20,382 bases of DNA from JAVVPL01 sp036655775 (GTDB lineage: Bacteria; Bacteroidota; Bacteroidia; Bacteroidales; P3), in the NCBI GenBank assembly GCA_036655775.1, contig JAVVPL010000027.1, forward strand, positions 1 to 20,382, written 5' to 3'. Position numbers and translations under genes: made by a program. Within the stretch, counting starts at the first letter, position 1. The number at the start of each line of letters is the position of its first letter. The notes under the pieces were generated by a model. It was not told the origin of the DNA. It did not search any database and saw only the letters and a program-made list of their open reading frames with translations. Shown piece after piece: positions 7,323 through 14,377 of this stretch.

Positions 7323-7919
7323 ATGCAAATCAAAAAAGCAAGTTTTTTAATCAGCAACTCCGATTATACCAAATGTCCAGAGTCAAACATTCCTGAATAT
7401 GCCTTTATTGGACGTTCAAACGTAGGGAAATCGTCGCTTATAAATATGTTGACGAACATTAACGATTTAGCTAAAACCTCGTCGAAACCAGGCAAAACAC
7501 AATTAATAAATCATTTTTTAATCAATGAAAAAGAATGGTACTTGGTAGATTTACCAGGCTATGGGTATGCGCAAGCATCAAAAGAAAGCAAAGAAAAATG
7601 GAAAAAAATGATTGAGCAATACTTGTTAAATCGAGAAAATTTATACTGTGTGTTTGTATTAGTCGACACGCGCTTGTCTCCACAAATTATCGATATCAAA
7701 TTTATGACTTGGCTTGGCGAAAAGCAAATTCCATTTTGTATTGTAGGCACTAAAGCGGACAAAGTATCCTCGCTTATAGTGAAAAAAAATATCGTATCAT
7801 TGGAAAAAGAATTATTGAAAACCTTTACACTGGTTCCTCAAATTTTTATTACTTCTGCCGAAAAAAGAATGGGAAAAGATCAAATTCTTGACTTTATCGA
7901 CACAATTAACAAATCTTAA
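7323..7919 (+). CDS. engB: Ribosome biogenesis GTP-binding protein EngB (YsxC/YihA)
   Basis: Small essential TRAFAC-class GTPase involved in late large ribosomal subunit assembly. The 198 residues, the usual length, show every G motif: G1 GRSNVGKS (30-37), G2 region KPGKTQLIN, G3 DLPGYGYA, G4 TKAD and a G5-like SAEK. It begins 4 bp after glsB, so it is the third gene of the plus-strand operon and should share the gls promoter. No convincing terminator follows in the 142 bp before mutA; only a very weak 4-bp hairpin near 7936 is seen. Confidence 0.97.
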   Translation: MQIKKASFLISNSDYTKCPESNIPEYAFIGRSNVGKSSLINMLTNINDLAKTSSKPGKTQLINHFLINEKEWYLVDLPGYGYAQASKESKEKWKKMIEQYLLNRENLYCVFVLVDTRLSPQIIDIKFMTWLGEKQIPFCIVGTKADKVSSLIVKKNIVSLEKELLKTFTLVPQIFITSAEKRMGKDQILDFIDTINKS

Positions 7920-7991
7920 AACAAAAAAGAGCCTATACTCGTGTATTTTCAATTCTAATGATACATACGATATGAATATTCACCAAATACC

Positions 7992-8023
7992 TTTGGGGGT
8001 ATGATTTTTTTTTTATACTTTTG
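7992..8023 (+). promoter_or_regulatory. Promoter of mutA
   Basis: TTTG (7992-7995), 20 bp, then TACTTTTG (8016-8023) matches the Bacteroidetes -33/-7 consensus exactly. A T-rich spacer and an AT-repeat leader follow. Transcription would start near 8028, leaving about 33 nt before the ATG at 8062. Confidence 0.7.
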
Positions 8024-8061
8024 TAGATTATTTTAGATTTTAATTATAATATATATATACT

Positions 8062-9930
8062 ATGGGTAACTCAAAGTTATTTGCAGAATTTCCTCCTGTT
8101 TCCACCGCTGAGTGGGAAAAGGTTATTAATGTCGACCTCAAAGGTGCCGATTATGAAAAGAGACTAGTTTGGAAAACTCCTGAAGGATTTAAAGTAAAAC
8201 CTTACTACCGAAGTGAAGATTTGAATAATTTAAACTATTTGCAAACACTTCCTGGTGAATTTCCTTTTGTAAGAGGGAATCACAAAGAAGCCAATGCGTG
8301 GGAAATTAGACAAAACGTAAAAGAACAAGATGTTAAAATTGCCAATGCAACAGCTCTAGATGCTCTTGCCAAAGGCGCTCAATCTGTAGGGCTTTGCACC
8401 AAAAAAGTAGAGAAATTAAGTGATTTGGAAACTTTACTTAAAGGTGTAGATCTTACTAAAGTTGGCATTCATTTTACATGCTCACATTCGTATGCTTTGC
8501 TTTTAGATTTATTTATGCAATTTTTACACAAAAACAATATAGATGCAACAAAGGTCTATGGGTCTATTGATTTCGATCCATTTCACTATGCCTTAAAACA
8601 CGGTAATTATTACGAGTCTTTAGCAAGCAATACTGCAGAACTCAAAACGATTTTTGAAAAATATGCTAAAGCACTTCCTCAATTTCGTTTGATTAACATC
8701 AACGCACAAATGTTGCACAATGCAGGGGCTACGGCTACACAGGAACTAGGTTATGGCCTAGCTTGGGCAAATGAATATTTATATTTACTCAATAATGCAG
8801 GATTTGCCATTGAAGATATTACGCCTCGTATGAGTATTAACTTAGCTGCAGGGTCGAATTATTTTATGGAAATTGCAAAAATTAGAGCTTGTCGTTTACT
8901 ATGGGCTACTATTGTGACACAATATGCTGCAGATAAAAAAGAAGCTGCTCGTATTTTTATTCATAGCACTAGCTCTACTTGGAACAAAACTTTATACGAT
9001 CCCTTTGTAAATATGTTGCGAACCACTACCGAAACCATGTCTTCAGCTATTGGGGGAGCGGATTCAATAAGTGTACTTCCTTTTGATTCTACGTTTCAAG
9101 CTTCCGATGAATTTTCGGATCGTATTGCACGTAACCAACAAATTATCTTAAAAGAAGAGTCTTTTATGGATAAAATTGCAGATCCTGCTGCAGGTTCTTA
9201 TTATATTGAAAACCTAACAGAATCCATTGCTCAATATGCTTGGTCGAATTTTAAAACCATAGAAGAAATGAATGGTTTTGCCAAAGCATACGAAGCGGGG
9301 TTTATTCAAGATCAAGTACAAGCCAGTGCGAACCAAAGAGATATGGATATGGCCACGCGTAAAATTTTTGTTTTGGGAACTAATCAATATCCAAATTTAA
9401 ATGAAACTGTAATGGATAAAATCCATTTACAAAAAGAAGTATGTACTTGCAAAACACAAGCACATCCTTACAAATCTATTTGCGTATATCGTGGCACTGA
9501 GGCTATTGAAGCTTTACGTTTAGAAACTGAAGCTTTTGTTGCAAAAGGAGGTGTAAAACCTAAAATTTTCTTACTTACTTATGGCAATTTGGCTATGCGC
9601 AAAGCACGTGCGGGTTTTGCAACTAATTTTTATGGTTGTGCAGGCTACGAAATTATAGATAATGAAGGATTTGAAAGTGTTGATCAAGGCGCTCAAGTCG
9701 CTTTAGATGCTAAAGCAAATATCGTTGTATTATGTAGTTCCGATGATGAATATGCCGACTTGGTTCCTCAAGCTTGTGCTTTATTAAAAGGCAAATGTAC
9801 ACTTGTGGTAGCTGGATATCCTAAAGAACAATTGGAAACTTACAAAGCTTTAGGTATTGAAGATTTCATTCATGTTAAATCTAACCTGCTTGAAGTGCTT
9901 AAACACACACACGCAGCTTTACTTAAATAA
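8062..9930 (+). CDS. mutA: Methylmalonyl-CoA mutase small (beta) subunit
   Basis: Non-catalytic partner in the adenosylcobalamin-dependent heterodimer that interconverts succinyl-CoA and (R)-methylmalonyl-CoA, used in Bacteroidales for propionate production. The 622 residues match MutA length. The barrel part shows family stretches such as AAGSNYFMEIAKIRACRLLW, GGADSISVLPFD and DPAAGSYYIENLTESIA. The C-terminal flavodoxin-like part (about 500-622) lacks the cobalamin-binding DxHxxG motif; NLAMRKARAGF stands in its place. That loss separates the small subunit from MutB. The start MGNSKLFAEFPPVSTAEWEK fits the family. It has its own promoter and a strong terminator. The expected downstream mutB is absent: the next gene is mntP. 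The catalytic subunit should lie elsewhere in the genome. Confidence 0.95.
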   Translation: MGNSKLFAEFPPVSTAEWEKVINVDLKGADYEKRLVWKTPEGFKVKPYYRSEDLNNLNYLQTLPGEFPFVRGNHKEANAWEIRQNVKEQDVKIANATALDALAKGAQSVGLCTKKVEKLSDLETLLKGVDLTKVGIHFTCSHSYALLLDLFMQFLHKNNIDATKVYGSIDFDPFHYALKHGNYYESLASNTAELKTIFEKYAKALPQFRLININAQMLHNAGATATQELGYGLAWANEYLYLLNNAGFAIEDITPRMSINLAAGSNYFMEIAKIRACRLLWATIVTQYAADKKEAARIFIHSTSSTWNKTLYDPFVNMLRTTTETMSSAIGGADSISVLPFDSTFQASDEFSDRIARNQQIILKEESFMDKIADPAAGSYYIENLTESIAQYAWSNFKTIEEMNGFAKAYEAGFIQDQVQASANQRDMDMATRKIFVLGTNQYPNLNETVMDKIHLQKEVCTCKTQAHPYKSICVYRGTEAIEALRLETEAFVAKGGVKPKIFLLTYGNLAMRKARAGFATNFYGCAGYEIIDNEGFESVDQGAQVALDAKANIVVLCSSDDEYADLVPQACALLKGKCTLVVAGYPKEQLETYKALGIEDFIHVKSNLLEVLKHTHAALLK

Positions 9931-9945
9931 TAAGAACACGGTTAT

Positions 9946-9982
9946 AAAAAGAGGGCAAGCTATTTAGTTTGCCCTCTTTTTT
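9946..9982 (+). terminator. Strong rho-independent terminator after mutA
   Basis: AAAAAGAGGGCAAGC (9946-9960) pairs over 15 bp, with one G-T wobble, to GTTTGCCCTCTTTTT (9967-9981) around a 6-nt loop, TATTTA. The right arm runs into the T tract. It ends only 18 bp before the mntP ATG, so it either ends mutA transcription or gates read-through into mntP. The A tract on the left arm would also let it act on the opposite strand. Confidence 0.9.
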
Positions 9983-10000
9983 ACCTTAAATTATGGTATT

Positions 10001-10567
10001 ATGATGAGTTTGTTGACTCTTATTTTATTATCCGTAGCTCTTTCTATGGATTGTTTTGCCGTGAGTATTGCCTGCGGCATGCAACAATTACAATCCAAAT
10101 GGGTTGCGCTAAAGATGGCACTTACGTTTAGCGTTTTCCATATTGGCATGATTAGTCTGGGATGGGCTTTGGGAATAGGATTTCAAAAATATATTGATCT
10201 ATTCGACCATTGGCTTGCCTTTGGCTTACTCTGTGGTATCGGAATTAAAATGATTATAGAGGGTTTAGATTCTAAAAAAGAAAAATCTATTTGTATACAA
10301 AAATGGAGTGTTTTATGCACTTTGGCTTTGGCTACTAGTATAGATGCTTTTGTAGTAGGCATTAGTTTGAGTTTAGAAAACGTTCGTTGGCTAGAAGCGG
10401 TTGTTTGTGTTGGAGGCACGTTAATTATAATGACTTTAACAGGTCTATTTATTGGTTCTAAAATGCGTTTCTTTTCACCTAAATTTGCAAATATTTTAGG
10501 AGGAATTATTCTATTAGGTATCGGCATACGCATTCTTTTAGAACATGAATATGGTTTCACACTTTAA
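10001..10567 (+). CDS. mntP: Manganese efflux pump MntP
   Basis: Inner-membrane exporter of Mn2+ that protects against manganese overload. The 188 residues are almost wholly hydrophobic, with about six membrane segments in two homologous halves. Each half carries the family aspartate motif: LSMDCFAVSIACG (D17) and TSIDAFVVGISLS (D115). GFGIK-like Gly-rich helices (GIGIKMIIEG, GIGIRILLEH) end each half. The start could be the first or second of two adjacent ATG codons (10001 or 10004). It stands 18 bp behind a strong terminator and 14 bp ahead of queD. The yybP-ykoY riboswitch that controls mntP in many bacteria has no room in the short upstream gap. Confidence 0.93.
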   Translation: MMSLLTLILLSVALSMDCFAVSIACGMQQLQSKWVALKMALTFSVFHIGMISLGWALGIGFQKYIDLFDHWLAFGLLCGIGIKMIIEGLDSKKEKSICIQKWSVLCTLALATSIDAFVVGISLSLENVRWLEAVVCVGGTLIIMTLTGLFIGSKMRFFSPKFANILGGIILLGIGIRILLEHEYGFTL

Positions 10568-10581
10568 ATATTTATAACAAA

Positions 10582-11019
10582 ATGGCAACTATCAGTATTA
10601 CCAAAATTTTTACTTTTGAAATGGCTCACGCTCTATATGGATATGATGGTCCTTGTGCCAATATCCATGGGCATTCCTATCGTTTAGAAGTGAGCATACA
10701 GGCCAAACCTTTAGAGGATGTAAATAGTCCAAAAAATGGAATGATTATGGATTTTGGCGATTTAAAAAGATTGGTTCAAAAATATATTTTAGACGAAGTG
10801 GATCATGCTTTAATACTCAATGCAAATACATCAGCCGAAATTATTCATAGTTTACAAGCAAACTACAATAATATTGTGCTCTATCCATATCAACCTACGA
10901 GCGAAAATATGTTATCCGATTTTGCCAATAGAATTCAAAAACAACTTCCTTCTCATATTCAGTTGGAATGTTTACGATTATATGAAACCTCAACCTCTTT
11001 TGCCGAATGGAAAAATTAA
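10582..11019 (+). CDS. queD: 6-carboxy-5,6,7,8-tetrahydropterin synthase QueD
   Basis: Zinc enzyme of the 6-pyruvoyltetrahydropterin synthase family that converts 7,8-dihydroneopterin triphosphate to 6-carboxytetrahydropterin in queuosine and 7-deazaguanine synthesis. The 145 residues show the zinc ligands H16 (EMAHAL), H29 and H31 (IHGHSY), the catalytic Cys C25 four residues ahead of the HGH motif, NGMIMDFGDLK, DEVDHALILN, PTSENM and the terminal LYETSTSFAEW (E135). C25 in this place favours QueD over mammalian-type PTPS, whose cysteine lies elsewhere. It starts 14 bp after mntP and overlaps apbE by 13 bp. No other queuosine gene is in the window. Confidence 0.92.
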   Translation: MATISITKIFTFEMAHALYGYDGPCANIHGHSYRLEVSIQAKPLEDVNSPKNGMIMDFGDLKRLVQKYILDEVDHALILNANTSAEIIHSLQANYNNIVLYPYQPTSENMLSDFANRIQKQLPSHIQLECLRLYETSTSFAEWKN

Positions 11020-12029
11020 TTAAATTCAGTTTTAGAATTAGTCTATTTAGTTTACTATTATTGACTATTTCATGTAAGCCTTCACAAGAACCTGTATTAA
11101 TAAAATTCATAGGCGAAACGCAAGGTACATATTATGCCGTTAGCTATTTTGATACCAAACAGAGAAATTTTCAAAAAAATATTGATTCTTTATTGAATCA
11201 ATTTGATACTTGTGCATCCTTGTGGTGCGAAAATTCCGAATTAGCTCGTGTAAATAGGAATGAAGTAATTGCACTTTCGCCTATGTTTATCGACCTTTTT
11301 AATAAATCCGTATCTATTTCCAAAGCAACTCATGGATATTTTGATTTTACAGTGGGATCTTTGGTAAATGCGTATGGATTTGGACAGAAGAAAAGAGAAG
11401 GAACGCAATTCAGTAAAACGGAATTACAAAAGTATTTAAACTGTATTGGCTATCAAAAATTACAAATTCAAGGCCAGACTCTACACAAAGAGAATCCTTG
11501 TATCCAAATTGATTTTAATGCCATTGCACAAGGATATAGCACCGATTTAATTGCTTTATTTTTGGAAAACCAAGGCATTTCAGCGTATTTAGTTGATGTG
11601 GGTGGAGAAGTATATGGGAAAGGAGAAAAACCCAATAAAACGCCTTGGGTAGTCGGTATTGAAAAACCAAGTATAGATGCAAATGCCGAACGGGAAATTA
11701 TAGGAAGAGTTTGTTTGAAAAATCAAGCATTAACCACCTCGGGCAATTACAGAAAATATTTTGAAGCCAATGGTATTCGCTATTCGCATACAATTAATCC
11801 CTTTACAGGTGAAGCTGTACATCAAAATTTGCTCAGTGTGAGTGTAATCAATCCTCAAACATGGAAAGCAGATGCTTTAGCTACGGCTTTTATGGTTATG
11901 GGCTTGGAAAAAACCAAAGAATATTTAGCCAAAGATAGCGAAACCGAAGTTTTTTTAATTTTTTCTAATCTTAAAGGGGAATTGGAAACTTGGTCTTCGT
12001 ATGGCTTTAAAAAATATCTACTACCCTAA
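11007..12029 (+). CDS. apbE: FAD:protein FMN transferase ApbE, probable lipoprotein
   Basis: Attaches FMN from FAD to Thr or Ser of extracytoplasmic flavoproteins such as the RnfG and NqrB/C subunits, using Mg2+. The 340 residues begin with a basic start, a hydrophobic stretch and a cysteine at 23 (LLLTISC), a loose lipobox typical of Bacteroidetes lipoproteins. The catalytic domain shows GETQGTYYAVSY, FDFTVGSLVNAYGFG, IDFNAIAQGYSTD, LVDVGGEVYGKG, ALTTSGNYRKYF, HTINPFTGEAV and the metal-binding DALATAFMVMG. It overlaps the queD stop by 13 bp, so the two are probably translated together. No Rnf or Nqr substrate gene is within the window, so the flavinylated partner must be elsewhere. Confidence 0.93.
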   Translation: MEKLIKFSFRISLFSLLLLTISCKPSQEPVLIKFIGETQGTYYAVSYFDTKQRNFQKNIDSLLNQFDTCASLWCENSELARVNRNEVIALSPMFIDLFNKSVSISKATHGYFDFTVGSLVNAYGFGQKKREGTQFSKTELQKYLNCIGYQKLQIQGQTLHKENPCIQIDFNAIAQGYSTDLIALFLENQGISAYLVDVGGEVYGKGEKPNKTPWVVGIEKPSIDANAEREIIGRVCLKNQALTTSGNYRKYFEANGIRYSHTINPFTGEAVHQNLLSVSVINPQTWKADALATAFMVMGLEKTKEYLAKDSETEVFLIFSNLKGELETWSSYGFKKYLLP

Positions 12030-12037
12030 ATGAGGGT

Positions 12038-12064
12038 GTATCCTTTATAATATAAGAGGAATAC
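12038..12064. terminator. Possible weak bidirectional hairpin between convergent genes
   Basis: GTAT-CCT-TTATA (from 12038) can pair with TATAAG-AGG-ATAC (ending 12064) with two single-base bulges and a very tight loop. It lies in the 43 bp between the stops of apbE and the helicase, where a shared terminator would be expected. The stem is AT-rich and has no long T run, so it is weak. An 11-bp direct repeat, TATCCTTTATA at 12039 and 12067, overlaps it. Confidence 0.3.
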
Positions 12065-12072
12065 GATATCCT

Positions 12073-14307
12073 TTATAGCATGTTGTCAAAACTTTCTTGA
12101 CTTCTATAGGCATCTACAATATCGAGAAGTTCACTGCCATATTTTTCCAATTTGACTTTGCCTAAACCATTCACTTTCAAAAGTTCTTTATCGCTTTTAG
12201 GCTCTGTATTTACGATTCCTATCAATGCTTTTTGAGTCACAATACAATAAGCAGGTAGATTTTTTTCTTGTGCCAATGCTTTACGCCAAAGGATTAAAGC
12301 TTCCAAAAGAGCGGGATTTTTTATATCTAGTTCGGAACTATTTTCTGTTTGAGTCGCTTTTTCTGTTTTAAGACTTGCTTTTTCGTCTTTACTCAATTTA
12401 CTTTTTGTTTTTTTAGGTTCCGATTTGGCTTTTAGAGGCGTGTCATCGATCAAAGCCTTGGCCTTTATTGCTAAATAATCTGGAATAGAAAAACAATTTA
12501 AACAAAGAGGAAGGGTATGTGCTTTTTCACAATAAGCCAAATGAAATCGTTCTAAAATCTGTTGCAATTGTTTTGCCGAGGCCTTATTATCTAATTCAAC
12601 CTTAGATTTAGAAAGAATATAGGCAATAATCACTTCCAATTTTTCAATAAAATAGACGGCTGCTTTTTGAATTCTTTCTTTAATTTCTGGCGCTTGTTCA
12701 TAATTTGCTGCATGTTGCACCATATAGCTAAGTTGTTTTTGAAACTTCTCTCCTATATCATATATTTCAAATCGGAATAAACTCAAATATTTGTCAATGT
12801 CCCCATGAAGATAGGGATATATTTTAAAAAAATTATCATACGAAAACTTTTTCAAATCTATAAAACGAAAAAGAAGTTGACTAAAATCAAATTGATCTTG
12901 TAAGAGTTCCACATAATAGTCTTTTTGATATTGTTCAACATCGGTTTCTTTAAGTTGTATTTGGGCAATGTTTTGACTAAAGGTATCCACTTGTATATCT
13001 TCCTTAAGACTATCAGGTCCTATTAGAGATTTTAAAACCAAGCCCTCTAAACTTTTGCACCGACTCAAAGCTACATAAACCTGTCCATGCGCAAAGGCTC
13101 TTTGCGCATCTATAATTACTTTTTCAAAAGTAAGTCCTTGACTTTTATGAATTGTAATAGCCCAAGCTAATTTTAATGGATATTGGGTAAAACTGCCTTC
13201 TACGCTTTCTACAATTTCTTTGGTAGTTTCATTGATACTATATTTTGTATTTTTCCATGTTTCGGGAGAAACCTCTATAGGATCCTCTTCATTGGGACAT
13301 TGCACTTCGATTCCAGCTTTTGAAATTTGAGTAATCACCCCTATTTTCCCATTAAAATATCGTTTTTCTACAGAAGAATCGTTTTTGACAAACATGACCT
13401 GCGCGCCTTTTTTTAGACTTAATTTATACTCTGTAGGGTAGGAATACTCAGGAAATTCACCTTGTATAGTGGCATTGAAACTAAAACTAGAACTTTTAAT
13501 TGCCTTCAATTTTTGCTCATTGAGTTCTTTGGATTGATTATTGTGCGTGGTGAGGGTAATATACCCCTCTGTATCTTTAGGTGAAAAATCGGGATGATAG
13601 CATGCTTTGAGCGCTTGCTGCACTTGGGCATCCATCTGTTTATTTCTAATTTTATTCAGTATAGAAATAAAATTTTCATCACTCTGGCGATAGATATGTT
13701 TTAATTCAATAGGCGTGAAGTGCGATTGCTGTAGGGCTCTGCTATCAAAAAAATAAGGAGAATTATAATATTGTTGCATTTGTATCCATTCCTCATCTTT
13801 AACGATAGGGGCTAATTGCTGCAAATCTCCAATTAGTAAAAGCTGTACCCCTCCAAAAGGTTTATCCTTTCCTCTATACCGTTGAAGAACATCATTAATG
13901 GCATCTAAAGTATCCGCGCGTACCATACTAATTTCATCTATAACCAGTAAATTTAAACTACGAATAATATTTATTTTTTCGCGATTGAATTTATTTGCAT
14001 ATTGTTTTGTACTTGTATTGGTAGTAGGAGAAACTTCTACTTTTTCATAACCTGGCAAATAGAGTCCAAAAGGAAGTTGAAAAAAAGAATGTATGGTAAC
14101 ACCCCCTGCTTGGATAGCAGCGACTCCCGTTGGAGCAACAACAATCATCCGTTTGGGAGAAGTTCGTTTGAGTTCATGAAGAAACGTAGTTTTCCCCGTA
14201 CCCGCTTTGCCCGTGAGAAATACATTTACCCCTGTAAACTGAAGAAGATGATTTGCAAGATCTCTTTGAGGATTTGGAATTGAAGATAGAGAAATATTTT
14301 TTGTCAT
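12073..14307 (-). CDS. Pif1-type SF1B DNA helicase with C-terminal HRDC domain
   Basis: Predicted ATP-driven 5'-3' helicase of the Pif1/RecD-like group. The 744 residues hold Walker A GKAGTGKT (33-40), PTGVAAIQAGGVTIHSFF (motif Ia), Walker B VIDEISMV (about 119-126), GGVQLLLIGDLQQLAPI (motif III), LKHIYRQ (motif IV), an SH3-like insert with KKGAQVMFVKND and NGKIGVI, then TIHKSQGLTFEKVIID and VYVALSRCKSLEGL (motifs V and VI). A helical region and a Lys-rich linker (about 628-660) lead to an HRDC domain (about 662-735, with NLPAYCIVTQKALIGI and VNGLGKVKLEKYG). HRDC is better known from RecQ and RNase D; its presence on Pif1-like helicases recurs in Bacteroidetes. It is the last gene of the minus-strand run, 70 bp after the kinase stop. 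Substrate preference cannot be read from sequence. Confidence 0.88.
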   Translation of the reverse strand: MTKNISLSSIPNPQRDLANHLLQFTGVNVFLTGKAGTGKTTFLHELKRTSPKRMIVVAPTGVAAIQAGGVTIHSFFQLPFGLYLPGYEKVEVSPTTNTSTKQYANKFNREKINIIRSLNLLVIDEISMVRADTLDAINDVLQRYRGKDKPFGGVQLLLIGDLQQLAPIVKDEEWIQMQQYYNSPYFFDSRALQQSHFTPIELKHIYRQSDENFISILNKIRNKQMDAQVQQALKACYHPDFSPKDTEGYITLTTHNNQSKELNEQKLKAIKSSSFSFNATIQGEFPEYSYPTEYKLSLKKGAQVMFVKNDSSVEKRYFNGKIGVITQISKAGIEVQCPNEEDPIEVSPETWKNTKYSINETTKEIVESVEGSFTQYPLKLAWAITIHKSQGLTFEKVIIDAQRAFAHGQVYVALSRCKSLEGLVLKSLIGPDSLKEDIQVDTFSQNIAQIQLKETDVEQYQKDYYVELLQDQFDFSQLLFRFIDLKKFSYDNFFKIYPYLHGDIDKYLSLFRFEIYDIGEKFQKQLSYMVQHAANYEQAPEIKERIQKAAVYFIEKLEVIIAYILSKSKVELDNKASAKQLQQILERFHLAYCEKAHTLPLCLNCFSIPDYLAIKAKALIDDTPLKAKSEPKKTKSKLSKDEKASLKTEKATQTENSSELDIKNPALLEALILWRKALAQEKNLPAYCIVTQKALIGIVNTEPKSDKELLKVNGLGKVKLEKYGSELLDIVDAYRSQESFDNML

Positions 14308-14311
14308 AAAA

Positions 14312-14319
14312 CAAAATTA
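14312..14319 (-). promoter_or_regulatory. Candidate -7 element immediately before the helicase start
   Basis: TAATTTTG on the minus strand fits TAnnTTTG and lies 4 bp before the ATG at 14307. No TTG is at the expected -33 distance, so support is partial. If used, the mRNA would be essentially leaderless. Confidence 0.35.
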
Positions 14320-14377
14320 CAATTTTTTTTTGGTAGATACTCTTTTATTTTAGAATAATTAAGAAATCGTTTTCGCC

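Noticed and set aside
7920..7960. Possible terminator after engB (ATAC-TCGT-GTAT near 7936)
   Set aside because: A 4-bp AT-rich stem with a short T run is too weak to call.
8044..8061. TA-dinucleotide run before mutA
   Set aside because: A short AT-rich leader after the promoter; too short for a meaningful satellite and common in this base composition.
12039..12077. Direct repeat TATCCTTTATA at 12039 and 12067
   Set aside because: An 11-bp AT-rich repeat 28 bp apart can arise by chance; one copy overlaps the helicase stop and no array continues.
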